Source: an uncultured Lachnospiraceae bacterium
GTDB lineage: Bacteria > Bacillota > Clostridia > Lachnospirales > Lachnospiraceae
Assembly: GCA_902797015.1 (NCBI GenBank)
Contig: CADBRG010000214.1
Location: forward strand, 1 to 13,731
Direction: 5' to 3'
DNA: 13,731 nt
Shown here in pieces: positions 6,303 through 13,599 of the stretch. The notes under the pieces were generated by a model. That model did not search any database. It was given only the letters and a program-made list of their open reading frames with translations, and was not told the origin of the DNA. How positions within the stretch are numbered: position 1 is the stretch's first letter; each line of letters opens with the position of its first letter. Position numbers and translations under genes: made by a program.

Positions 6303-7170
6303 GAAACAACGGCACCAGCGGATTGTCCGATTCTGCCGGATAAAAGATGCTTAACGTCTCCCGATATCCGTTCGTATCAAGCGGGATATACCGAAGATTC
6401 AGACTGATCTGCGGCGTACGGATATCGAATTCCGGGAGCACTGCGATTCCAAGTCCCGATGCCACCATGATCAGGATCGTCTCCACTTCATTTTCCGTCT
6501 TTGTGATATTTTTCATGTTTTCTTCGGTCAGATATTTCTCGGCACGAATGTGCGGAGATTCTGACAGTGAACGAAAGGATTCATGCACGATCAGCTTCTC
6601 AAACATCAGATCCTCCTGTCGGATCTGACGGCGTCTCGCAAACGGATGGTTCGGGCGTACAACCACATAAAAGGGGAAGCGCTCCAGTTCGACTCTTCCT
6701 GCCCCGGGATATTGCAGAGCCTCATTATCGATGGAAAAGATCAAATCATATCTACCTTCCATAAAATCATCGTGGAGTGCCATCGCATTGTCCCTGTGCA
6801 GATTCATCCGAACGCCGGGGTAGTCCTCTGAAAACTCCTGGATGGATCCCGGAAACTGTGTCATCTCCACACTTTGCAGATAGCCGATCGTAAGACTGCC
6901 TGTCATACCATCCCTTGCCGCATGCAGCTTCTCCTGCGCCTCCCTGATCCGGTTCACGACAGCATCTGCTTCCGGTACAAACAGCTCGCCTACAGGCGTC
7001 AGCCGGATCTGGTTATTGTTTCGCCAAAACAGCTTGACATCAAGCTCTTCTTCCAGACTTTTGATCTGCTGCGTGACTGCAGACTGTGAGATATAAAACG
7101 CCTGTGCCGTCTTCGTAAAACTCAACGTTCTCGCTGCAGATAAAAAATATTCCAGCTGTCGGATCGTCAT
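6280..7170 (-). CDS. LysR-family transcriptional regulator
   Basis: 296 residues. The N-terminal winged helix-turn-helix (about 1-60) is the classic LysR form: MTIRQLEYFLSA, then SFTKTAQAFYISQSAVTQQI, then LEEELDVKLFWR and LTPVGE. A linker helix and a two-lobed effector-binding domain (about 90-296) follow, with SLTIGYLQS, FYVVVRPNHPFA and ASGLGIAVLPE. It is a cytoplasmic DNA-binding regulator whose effector is unknown. ATG at 7170 has AAAGGAG 10 bp upstream; an ATG at 7191 would overlap that site. It is divergent from the YczE-like gene. The intergenic palindrome suggests that it controls that gene and itself. Confidence 0.93.
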   Translation of the reverse strand: MTIRQLEYFLSAARTLSFTKTAQAFYISQSAVTQQIKSLEEELDVKLFWRNNNQIRLTPVGELFVPEADAVVNRIREAQEKLHAARDGMTGSLTIGYLQSVEMTQFPGSIQEFSEDYPGVRMNLHRDNAMALHDDFMEGRYDLIFSIDNEALQYPGAGRVELERFPFYVVVRPNHPFARRRQIRQEDLMFEKLIVHESFRSLSESPHIRAEKYLTEENMKNITKTENEVETILIMVASGLGIAVLPEFDIRTPQISLNLRYIPLDTNGYRETLSIFYPAESDNPLVPLFLERLRIV

Positions 7171-7241
7171 ATGATTTTTTCTCCTTTGCACCCAGATTCA
7201 TCAATTTTGCATCTTACTGCGCCGTTCCATAAGTTATTCTT

Positions 7242-7270
7242 ATTGTAGCATGTGTATTCCTTGTTTGCAA
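7242..7270 (-). promoter_or_regulatory. lysR promoter, sharing its -35 with the divergent gene
   Basis: On the minus strand, TTGCAA (7270-7265), a 17-bp spacer and TACAAT (7247-7242). The -35 hexamer is its own reverse complement and is used in the opposite direction by the YczE-like gene. Confidence 0.6.
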
Positions 7271-7277
7271 TTGCAAA
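7264..7277. promoter_or_regulatory. Candidate LysR operator palindrome
   Basis: TTTGCAATTGCAAA is a perfect 14-bp palindrome containing T-N-A spaced dyads as in LysR boxes. It covers the -35 region of both divergent promoters. Around it, an 11-bp perfect inverted repeat (TCTTATTGTAG at 7238-7248 and CTACAATAAGA at 7287-7297) holds the two -10 boxes. Assignment to the neighbouring LysR protein is inference from position. Confidence 0.55.
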
Positions 7278-7293
7278 AAATGCAGCCTACAAT
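7265..7293 (+). promoter_or_regulatory. Promoter of the YczE-like gene
   Basis: TTGCAA (7265-7270), a 17-bp spacer and TACAAT (7288-7293). The start would be near 7300, about 30 bp before the ATG. Confidence 0.6.
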
Positions 7294-7331
7294 AAGAGCA
7301 TAAGGTCGAGACAGACAAAGGAGGTTTTCTT

Positions 7332-8018
7332 ATGAACCGCATCGAATTCAGTAAAAAATATTTGATCTTCTCATTAGGACTTTTCATCAATGCCATCGGC
7401 GTTGTTTTTGTAACAAAGGCAAATCTGGGCACATCACCGAATGCCAGCATTCCGTATGTATTAAGCATGGCACTTCCGATGACGATCGGACAGTTTACGA
7501 TCCTGTTAAACCTGCTTCTGATCGGCCTGCAATTCTTTGTAACACGCAGACAGTTCCCGCTGGTACAGCTGTTACAGGTTCCGGTTTCGATCGCATTCGG
7601 CTACCTGATCGATTTCTGCATGGATTATCTGTTTTTCTGGATCAATCCGCAGACCTACGGCACCAAGATGGCGTTCCTGTTGGTCGGATGCATCATCCTG
7701 GCATTCAGTGTATTCCTTGAGTTTACCGCAGATGTTATCGTTCTGCCGGGCGAAGGCCTGACCAACGCGATCCATGCAGTAACCGGATGGGAAAAGGGTG
7801 TGATCAAAGTATCGATCGATACCGCCATGAGTGTAACCGCACTGCTCTTTGCACTACACTTCTTCCACGCATTAAACGGTGTCAGAGAAGGCACGATCAT
7901 CGCCGCGATCTTAGTCGGTGTTGTTTCCAAACAGTTTGACCGGATGCTTGGCAAAAAACTCCTTGCCTGGATCAAAGCATCCCGCAAGACAGTACGTCAG
8001 ACCGTTTCAATCAAATAA
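7332..8018 (+). CDS. YczE/YitT-type integral membrane protein
   Basis: 228 residues with about five to six membrane segments and a basic C-terminal tail (KKLLAWIKASRKTVRQ). The opening FSLGLFINAIGVVFVTKANLGTSP (about 14-37), the central PVSIAFGYLIDF, and VLPGEGLTNAI are typical of the YczE-like family of small membrane proteins. Their molecular activity is unknown. ATG at 7332 has AAAGGAGG 7 bp upstream. It is divergent from and probably regulated by the LysR protein. The family call rests on overall pattern, and a transport role is only a guess. Confidence 0.8.
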   Translation: MNRIEFSKKYLIFSLGLFINAIGVVFVTKANLGTSPNASIPYVLSMALPMTIGQFTILLNLLLIGLQFFVTRRQFPLVQLLQVPVSIAFGYLIDFCMDYLFFWINPQTYGTKMAFLLVGCIILAFSVFLEFTADVIVLPGEGLTNAIHAVTGWEKGVIKVSIDTAMSVTALLFALHFFHALNGVREGTIIAAILVGVVSKQFDRMLGKKLLAWIKASRKTVRQTVSIK

Positions 8019-8067
8019 CAATAACCTAACCTTAACCTAATATCGAACCTTATCGGTTCACCCACAA

Positions 8068-8117
8068 AAAATACTCCTGTTAGATCCGGCCCCCACAGCC
8101 GTTAACAGGAGTATTTT
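8068..8117. terminator. Bidirectional terminator between converging genes
   Basis: A perfect 15-bp stem, AAAATACTCCTGTTA (8068-8082) with TAACAGGAGTATTTT (8103-8117). Its 20-base loop has an inner CGGC/GCCG. The minus strand ends in a T6 run (end of the metal uptake operon) and the plus strand in TATTTTC (end of the YczE-like gene). Confidence 0.9.
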
Positions 8118-8137
8118 CATGCTCATATTCTTTTTCT

Positions 8138-8590
8138 TTACAGCAGGTCTGCATCCCGCAGGGTGTAATATACAAGGTCGCCTTCCGTATACTGATCAAA
8201 TTCTCCGACGACTGTAACCGTATCTCCTTCCGTCATAAGGGATCCCGGATTTTTATAATCCTCAGAGAGCTCGAATTCGATTCCCTGCGAACAGCAAGCT
8301 GTCGCATCCTGAATGATGCAGGCGTAGTAATCCTTTCCGGTGTTCTCATCATGATATAAGGCAAAGGTGCCTTCCATCTTGATCATTTTCCCGAGATAAT
8401 CATCCGGCTCATTGACCATGTTAAAGACTTCGGAATAAACCATCGTCGATGACATCTGTGTCAGGTCAACGTCGACCTGTGATGCTTTTTCCTCTTTTGC
8501 CGCTTCATCAGCCGAACTGCCGCATCCTGTAAAAATGCCCGTCAGAGCGATCATCACGATCGCCATCCATGCCAGATATTTCTTCTTCAT
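8138..8590 (-). CDS. Small lipoprotein with an OB-like domain, last gene of the metal operon
   Basis: 150 residues. A lipoprotein signal ends in the lipobox FTGC (Cys 22), so the protein is anchored outside the membrane. After a short charged linker, a single domain reads GKMIKMEGTF (about 67-76), then an exposed DATACCSQGIEFEL (about 94-107) and GDTVTVVGEFDQY (about 121-133). The G-K-x-G spacing and the CC-x(2)-G-[IL]-x-[FV]-E motif resemble the C-terminal domain of YcgQ/TIGR03943 proteins, whose genes tend to lie with zinc genes. I infer a metal-related accessory role; the paired Cys could bind metal. ATG at 8590 is chosen because AGAGGG lies 8 bp upstream, overlapping the permease stop. 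A further ATG 6 bp upstream is too close to that site. Confidence 0.8.
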   Translation of the reverse strand: MKKKYLAWMAIVMIALTGIFTGCGSSADEAAKEEKASQVDVDLTQMSSTMVYSEVFNMVNEPDDYLGKMIKMEGTFALYHDENTGKDYYACIIQDATACCSQGIEFELSEDYKNPGSLMTEGDTVTVVGEFDQYTEGDLVYYTLRDADLL

Positions 8591-8602
8591 GTACAAAACC
8601 CT

Positions 8603-9436
8603 CTAAGCTTTAGCCTTTCCTGCGAACAGACAGATCAGAAATGCCAGTACATCGACCGCCACGATCGTTGAACCGACCGGTGTTCCCGCGAGGATCGAGA
8701 TCAGGATTCCTGCCAGCGCGCATACAATAGACAAGACAGCAGAAAAAATCGTTACGGAACGAAAACTATTGAAAAGACGCATTGCAGATAACGCCGGGAA
8801 TACGACCAGAGCCGTGATCAAAAGTGCGCCTACCAGGTTCATTGCCAGCACTATGATCACCGCAATGATGATCGCGATCAGCAGATTATAACGCTCTGCC
8901 TTAATCCCTGCCACCTTTGCGAAGTTCTCATCAAACGTAACTGCAAAGATCTTATTATAAAGCAGGATAAACAGTACCACGACCACGATCGATAAGATCA
9001 TGCACAAAAGCACTTCCCGCTTTGTCAGTGTCAGGATCGACGTCGAACCGAACAGTGTGCTGCAGACATCTCCGCTGATGTTGGAAGAAGCGGAGAAGAT
9101 ATTCATGATCAGATAACCGAATGCCAGCGCCGCAACAGAGATCATCGCGATCGCAGCATCTCCCTTGATCTTGGTGTTCTGTCCCGCACGAAGCAGAAGG
9201 ATCGCGCAGACTACCGTAATCGGCAAAACGATCAGCATCTGATTGGTCAGATTCAAAACCGCTGCGATTGCAACGCCGCCGAATGCTACATGTGAAAGCC
9301 CGTCACCGATAAAGGAAAACCGCTTTAAAACAAGTGTCACGCCAAGAAGCGATGAGCAGAGTGCGATCAGTACGCCGACAATGATCGCATAGCGTACAAA
9401 CGGATAGGAAAGATACATCGATAACATCTCAAGCAT
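8603..9436 (-). CDS. znuB: Metal ABC transporter permease (ZnuB-like)
   Basis: 277 residues, the usual length, with about eight hydrophobic segments. The start YPFVRYAIIVGVLIALCSSLLG and the segment RFSFIGDGLSHVAFGGVA (about 39-56) identify the ZnuB/MntB/AdcB permease class, as does NLVGALLITALVVFPA (about 200-215). It forms the membrane channel for zinc or manganese uptake with the ATPase and lipoprotein beside it. Its start overlaps the end of the ATPase gene by 8 bp (ATGCTTGA), and AGGAGGG lies 7 bp upstream, so the two are translationally coupled. The symbol is by class; zinc is inferred from the Fur-family repressor and operators. Confidence 0.92.
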   Translation of the reverse strand: MLEMLSMYLSYPFVRYAIIVGVLIALCSSLLGVTLVLKRFSFIGDGLSHVAFGGVAIAAVLNLTNQMLIVLPITVVCAILLLRAGQNTKIKGDAAIAMISVAALAFGYLIMNIFSASSNISGDVCSTLFGSTSILTLTKREVLLCMILSIVVVVLFILLYNKIFAVTFDENFAKVAGIKAERYNLLIAIIIAVIIVLAMNLVGALLITALVVFPALSAMRLFNSFRSVTIFSAVLSIVCALAGILISILAGTPVGSTIVAVDVLAFLICLFAGKAKA

Positions 9437-10169
9437 CCTGCATCCCTCCTTCCTGCGTCAGGAACAGTTTTCTGTTTTCACTGTCCAGATATTCTTCGGT
9501 CGTTCCGAAAAAGATGTGTTTCCCGACATGTAAAATATGTGTCGCATATTCCAGCGCGGCATCAATATCGTGTGAAACCATGACGATCGTGATGCCTTCC
9601 TGATTCAGCCTTGCGATCAGTTCATATAAAGAAGCCGTCACTTTCGGATCGAGACCTGCCACCGGCTCATCCAGAAAAAGCATTTTTTCCGTCGCGCAGA
9701 GTGCGCGTGCCAGAAGAACCCGCTGCTGCTGTCCGCCGGAGAGCTCTCTGTAACATCTGCCAGCCAGATCTGCAATCTCCATCCGTTCCATATTTTTGGC
9801 AGCCATCTGTTTATCGGCACGGCTGTAAAACGGTCTGTTTTTACTTCTTCCCTGGCATCCGGACAGCACAATTTCCCGGACCGATGCCGGGAAGTCTCGC
9901 TGCACATCCGTCTGCTGCGGAAGATAGCCGATCTCATTTTCCTGCAGACCGTCACCGACCATAATCTCTCCGGACAATGGCTTTTGCAGGCGCAGCAGGG
10001 TTTTCATCAATGTGGATTTGCCGGATCCGTTTTCTCCGACAATGCAAAGATAATCCCCCTGCCCGATACTGAAATTAATATTCTCTTTAATGGGATTGGA
10101 ATCGTATCCGACGGACAGATTCCTGACTGTCATCAATGCCATATGTTCACTCTGCTTCCGGCCTGCCAT
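9429..10169 (-). CDS. znuC: Metal ABC transporter ATPase (ZnuC-like)
   Basis: 246 residues if started at ATG 10169. Walker A is GENGSGKST (about 45-53), the Q-loop PQQTDVQRDFP, the signature LSGGQQQR (about 144), Walker B MLFLDEP (about 163) and the switch His in SHD (about 200). The order and spacing are those of a complete ABC ATPase, and the VREIVLSGC segment is typical of the ZnuC/MntB-partner group. It powers metal import on the cytoplasmic face. The start is uncertain: ATG 10169 lies 6 bp after the preceding stop but has no clear ribosome site. ATG 10142 (MALMTVRNL, 237 residues) has only a weak GAGTG. Confidence 0.92.
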   Translation of the reverse strand: MAGRKQSEHMALMTVRNLSVGYDSNPIKENINFSIGQGDYLCIVGENGSGKSTLMKTLLRLQKPLSGEIMVGDGLQENEIGYLPQQTDVQRDFPASVREIVLSGCQGRSKNRPFYSRADKQMAAKNMERMEIADLAGRCYRELSGGQQQRVLLARALCATEKMLFLDEPVAGLDPKVTASLYELIARLNQEGITIVMVSHDIDAALEYATHILHVGKHIFFGTTEEYLDSENRKLFLTQEGGMQDA

Positions 10170-10175
10170 GCATTT

Positions 10176-11225
10176 CTACTGCAGTGCCTGTTTTAACACC
10201 TCAAGATTCTCATTCATGATGGAAAGATAGGTCGCACCCGCTTCCACATCCTGTGACGTCGTCGACTGCATGGAGTTCATGATCAGGATCTGATGATCCT
10301 TGCTGCCTGTATTATCATTGATCGTCTGCGCGATCTTCTGGTCACTGCCTTCAATCGTCAGGATCGAGCTTAAGTTCTCTTCATCCACTTTGCCGGCCAG
10401 GAAAATGACCGTCTCGAAGCTCGCTTCCGTTTCTGCTGAGCATCCTGCAAACGCCGCATAATAGGAAAGACCGTAATCATCTGTCATATAGCGGAATGGG
10501 AAACGATCTCCAAACAGCACGGTCTTCGTACCGGCATTTGCAACTGCCTCCGCGTAAGATGCATCCAGTGCTTTGATCTGCTCTGTATAGGCGGCAGCGT
10601 TCGCAGCATAGGTATCCGCATTCTCAGGGTCGACTGTCTCGATCGCATCTGCGATCACATTGACCAGCGTATCGGCGTTTTTCAGCGAAAGCCAAACATG
10701 CTCATCATACTCCGGTCCTTCTTCCTCGTGCCCGTCTTCGCTGTGTTCCCCTTCCTCATGCTCTTCTTCGGCTTCCATTCCCTCGACGATTTCCTCTTCT
10801 TTGGCATTCTCTCCGAGGGCATCCAGAAGATTGATCACAACCATATCCGGATTTACAGATTCTTTCAATGCATCCTCTACCCATTCATCCGACTCGCCGC
10901 CAACGTAGATAAACAGGTCACAGTTGGCAATCTTCATGATATCCTGTGCGGACGGCTGAAAGCTGTGCATATCGACACCTTTATCAAGAAGCATCGTCAC
11001 ATCTGCATTCGCCGGATTGTCTCCTATGACCTCACGAACCCAGTCATACTCCGGGAAAATGGTTGTCACAATACTGATGCCGTCTCCCGACACATCTGCT
11101 GCATATGCCGGTGCTTCTCCACCAGAAGAACCACCGGCTTCCGGTGCGCTCTGTGCCGAACCGCACGCTGTGAGACATCCGATCGCAAATACAGCTACCG
11201 TGATCATAGCGATTATCTTTTTCAT
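10176..11225 (-). CDS. znuA: Metal-binding lipoprotein of the ABC importer (ZnuA-like)
   Basis: 349 residues. The lipobox LTAC puts the lipid on Cys 21; an extended linker follows. The fold is the cluster A-I solute-binding type. It captures zinc or manganese outside the membrane and delivers it to the permease. Visible ligands are H87 (VDMHSF) and H176 (YDEHVWLSL). Just before H176 is a loop rich in Glu and His (about 142-175), as in zinc-specific members. The third His of classic ZnuA is missing: the matching segment reads LFGDRFPFRYM, so D240 probably takes its place. ATG at 11225 has AAAGG 11 bp upstream and begins a good signal peptide. The frame is open 129 bp further upstream, but that overlaps the repressor gene and spoils the signal peptide. 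Confidence 0.92.
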   Translation of the reverse strand: MKKIIAMITVAVFAIGCLTACGSAQSAPEAGGSSGGEAPAYAADVSGDGISIVTTIFPEYDWVREVIGDNPANADVTMLLDKGVDMHSFQPSAQDIMKIANCDLFIYVGGESDEWVEDALKESVNPDMVVINLLDALGENAKEEEIVEGMEAEEEHEEGEHSEDGHEEEGPEYDEHVWLSLKNADTLVNVIADAIETVDPENADTYAANAAAYTEQIKALDASYAEAVANAGTKTVLFGDRFPFRYMTDDYGLSYYAAFAGCSAETEASFETVIFLAGKVDEENLSSILTIEGSDQKIAQTINDNTGSKDHQILIMNSMQSTTSQDVEAGATYLSIMNENLEVLKQALQ

Positions 11226-11250
11226 AGTGCAAAAAACCTTTCTAAAAACC

Positions 11251-11661
11251 TTACTGGCAATCTTCACACACGCCGTAAAAAACGGTCCGCATCGGATTGA
11301 TCTTAAAATGATGTTCTTCATAAAGATGGTGCTGGATCTCTTCCAATTCATCACAATGCATGTGGATCAGCTTCCCGCATTTTTCACATTTACAATGAAA
11401 ACAAATCGAATCATCCGCATGGCATGTATCGCCAATGTATTCAAAGCAGGCCGGACTTGTTCCATCAATAATATATTTATTGATGATACCCTCATCTACC
11501 AAGCTTTCCAGCTGACGATAAACCGTCGACTGCCCGATCGACGAGCCCTGCTCTTTAAAATATTCACAGACATCGCCTGCCGTGATATGACCGGTTGATT
11601 TCTGAAGATATTTCAACAGGATGTCACGTTGCTTCGTCTTATACTTTGATTGCGTACCCAT
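11251..11661 (-). CDS. zur: Fur-family metal-responsive repressor, probably Zur
   Basis: 136 residues, the standard Fur length. The winged-helix DNA reader spans about 1-75 (QRDILLKYLQ, HITAGDVCEYF, IGQSTVYRQLESLVDEGII). The dimerisation half carries the structural zinc site CEKC (92-95) and CEDC (132-135). Further Cys/His (C80, H81, C87, H89, C90, C103, H111-H112, H117-H118) could form the sensing site. Fur-family members include iron, zinc, manganese and peroxide sensors; the zinc call rests on the downstream ABC importer with a His/Glu-rich loop. ATG at 11661 has GAGGGGG 6 bp upstream, and the longer open frame upstream lies across the operators. The gene leads the operon and likely represses it. 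Confidence 0.85.
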   Translation of the reverse strand: MGTQSKYKTKQRDILLKYLQKSTGHITAGDVCEYFKEQGSSIGQSTVYRQLESLVDEGIINKYIIDGTSPACFEYIGDTCHADDSICFHCKCEKCGKLIHMHCDELEEIQHHLYEEHHFKINPMRTVFYGVCEDCQ

Positions 11662-11715
11662 AAAAATCCCCCTCAACGGACGGCCGGATGGCTTCGCCGC
11701 ATCTGTATAAAATAT

Positions 11716-11778
11716 GAGAACCATTCCCAATTGTAAGGGAATGGTTCTCTTTTGTCAATAAATATGGGAATGATTCTC
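11716..11778. promoter_or_regulatory. Three operator copies for the Fur-family repressor
   Basis: GAGAACCATTCCC (11716-11728), its exact reverse complement GGGAATGGTTCTC (11737-11749), and GGGAATGATTCTC (11766-11778). Each is a 6-1-6 dyad of the Fur/Zur type (GAGAAY-C-ATTCCC). The first overlaps the transcription start, the second fills the -35/-10 spacer, and the third lies just upstream of the -35. Copies 1 and 2 are 21 bp apart, two helical turns. Confidence 0.85.
11730..11758 (-). promoter_or_regulatory. Promoter of the zur-znuACB operon
   Basis: A consensus TTGACA (11758-11753), a 17-bp spacer and TACAAT (11735-11730) on the minus strand. One operator sits inside the spacer, which is the usual arrangement for tight repression. 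Confidence 0.9.
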
Positions 11779-11793
11779 AAATTTGACCGGTGG

Positions 11794-11985
11794 TTATTTT
11801 ACGAGTCTGATCGCCGCCACTGCGCAATCGGCAATGGACCCCTTGACGCGTTCCTCCAGATCCGGTGTCACTTCTTCTACCAGGATGTCCATGCAGTGAT
11901 CTTCGTAGTTTCTTTTATAAATATCCGGATAGCAATCTTCACAGATGCCGCAACGGATGCAATAATCAGCTATTTCGATTCTCAT
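11794..11985 (-). CDS. Small single-cluster ferredoxin
   Basis: 63 residues. The Cys pattern C9-x2-C12-G-x-C15 with a distant C54 (IADCAVAAI) fits a one-cluster [4Fe-4S] ferredoxin. Two extra Cys stand at 18 and 31. In related proteins the fourth Cys of the first motif directly precedes Pro (CP); here the order is CYP, and the usual CPVGAI near the end is CAVAAI. It would carry electrons in the cytoplasm. It starts 32 bp after the flavoprotein gene on the same strand with AGGAGGAA in front of ATG 11985, so it is probably the electron partner of that flavoprotein. No clear terminator follows it before the zur promoter. Confidence 0.85.
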   Translation of the reverse strand: MRIEIADYCIRCGICEDCYPDIYKRNYEDHCMDILVEEVTPDLEERVKGSIADCAVAAIRLVK

Positions 11986-12017
11986 AATGATTCCTCCTAA
12001 TCGTATCAATACAGGGC

Positions 12018-13577
12018 CTATTGTAATCCTTTTACATATGCTGCCGCAGAATCGCCTGCCAGCATACCGGTCGGCATAGAGCCATGTACGTTTCCGCCTG
12101 CGTTATCCGGCGGATCTCCATAGACACTGCCTGTTACCATGTCGCCGCCTGCATACAGTCCTTCGATCGGATAGTTGTTTGCATCAAGAACATTTGCATT
12201 TTCGTCGATCGCAAGACCGCCCATGGTATCATAACCGCCTGCAAAGATCCGGTAGCAGTAAATGTGACCGGATTCTTCACGGACCGGACGAATGTATTTC
12301 GGATCTGTAAAGAAATCTTCATCAAAGCCAATCTCTTTTGCATGATTGTATTTCGCGATCGTTTCTTTTAAGTTTTCTTCATGAATACCCATGTATTCAG
12401 CCACTTCGTGTATTGTATCAAAATGGCAGACATGCTTATTGCCTTTTGCGATCATCTCATCGATCTGTCCGCGGATGTTCTCACATTTCGCGCCCTTAAA
12501 GATGAAGTATACATAACCCTCTTCTACACCCTCTTCTGCCAGCTTCTTTGCAGTATCTTCATCAAAGATCATGTAGCAGCACATGTTCTGTGCCCTTCTG
12601 ATCATAGAGGATGACATCGATGTATGGTTATTTGACATTTCCTCATTGATAAAACGTCTGCCAAGCTCCGTCACACGCAGATACGGCTGCTCTGTAATGA
12701 TCTTGGTCTGGTTTGCAGCAAGCCACGGTGTGTTCGGACCGATACGAACACCGGGATTTGGAACCTGAGGATCTGCACTGATTACGATACCGGTCTTTTT
12801 ACCGCCGATCTCCCAGACTGCCTTCTGGCCATCTCCATCCTGGCAGCTGTCCGGGAAGGTGATGTTGACCTGATAACCATCTGTGTAAACTTCTTCAAAT
12901 TTGGTGTTGATCACGCCAAGCTCTTTCATCATTTCCATATTGTTGGTAATGCCGCCTGAAGCTACGATCAGCGCCTTGCACTTGATCTCGATCTCATTGC
13001 CTTCTTTATCATAAGCGATCGCGCCTGTTACCTTACCGCCGTTTTCTTCACGGATGATTTTTTTGATCGGTGTCCGGAAGTAGAAGTCCACGCCTTTCTT
13101 TTCCAGCATAAAACGCAGGCGGAGAAGCGCCAGTGCCATGGCATGACCCTTGCCGCGTCCTTCAATAAAATAATAATCTCCGACATCCAGACCGTTGGCA
13201 TGCCCCATCGTATAACCGCGCATCTGTCCATACTCTTCCGGCGGCCGTTTAACGACCATCGGTGCCTTGATTCCCAGTTCCTCCAGGAAAATCTTCGGAA
13301 ATTCTGAACTGTATTTGAGGACCTTGCTGACAAGTGCCATATTTGCCCTGTAGTTTGAGAAACGTCCCCATACTTCATATGCGCTTTTCTGCGCTTCCGG
13401 CGTATCCGGTGTGGAGCATACGCACATCGGACAGTTTGAGACTGCTCCGCCCTGCGCCGGATATTTTTCAAATATTGCCACCTTTAAACCGCCTGCGTTT
13501 GCCAGCTTATATGCCGCACCCATTCCGGCAACGCCGCTGCCCATGATGCAAACATCAACTTCCACTGTTTTTCCCAT
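12018..13577 (-). CDS. FAD-dependent oxidoreductase, fumarate-reductase-flavoprotein fold
   Basis: 519 residues. An FAD-binding Rossmann motif GSGVAGMGAA (13-22) opens the protein, with FEKYPAQGGA at 36-45. ALIVASGGI (about 202-210), ELGRRFINEE (about 305-313), DTMGGLAID (450-458) and GLYAGGDMVTG (473-483) follow the order of the FAD_binding_2 family (fumarate reductase, KstD, urocanate reductase). The residues that bind and protonate fumarate in the Shewanella enzyme are not kept: Asn 316 stands where the catalytic Arg follows NE, YDTMGG replaces HHTMGG, and NAGGN replaces RLGGN. It thus probably reduces or oxidises another substrate. Cys 49, 52 and 54 (NCPMCVC) stand close to the flavin site. 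ATG 13577 has AAAGGAG 8 bp upstream; the frame continues another 150 bp upstream across an inverted repeat and is not used. Confidence 0.88.
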   Translation of the reverse strand: MGKTVEVDVCIMGSGVAGMGAAYKLANAGGLKVAIFEKYPAQGGAVSNCPMCVCSTPDTPEAQKSAYEVWGRFSNYRANMALVSKVLKYSSEFPKIFLEELGIKAPMVVKRPPEEYGQMRGYTMGHANGLDVGDYYFIEGRGKGHAMALALLRLRFMLEKKGVDFYFRTPIKKIIREENGGKVTGAIAYDKEGNEIEIKCKALIVASGGITNNMEMMKELGVINTKFEEVYTDGYQVNITFPDSCQDGDGQKAVWEIGGKKTGIVISADPQVPNPGVRIGPNTPWLAANQTKIITEQPYLRVTELGRRFINEEMSNNHTSMSSSMIRRAQNMCCYMIFDEDTAKKLAEEGVEEGYVYFIFKGAKCENIRGQIDEMIAKGNKHVCHFDTIHEVAEYMGIHEENLKETIAKYNHAKEIGFDEDFFTDPKYIRPVREESGHIYCYRIFAGGYDTMGGLAIDENANVLDANNYPIEGLYAGGDMVTGSVYGDPPDNAGGNVHGSMPTGMLAGDSAAAYVKGLQ

Positions 13578-13599
13578 CGCCTGTACTCCTTTCGAAATC

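Noticed and set aside
8045..8062. GAACC/GGTTC hairpin resembling a tRNA T-arm
   Set aside because: There is no acceptor, D-arm or anticodon sequence around it, and the stem is only 5 bp.
10698..11300. Plus-strand frame opposite the ZnuA-like gene
   Set aside because: It is His/Cys/Arg-rich shadow sequence created by the acidic repeats of the real gene, with no start signals.
11226..11354. N-terminal extension of the ZnuA-like protein
   Set aside because: It runs through the 3' end of the repressor gene and would bury the lipoprotein signal peptide 43 residues inside.
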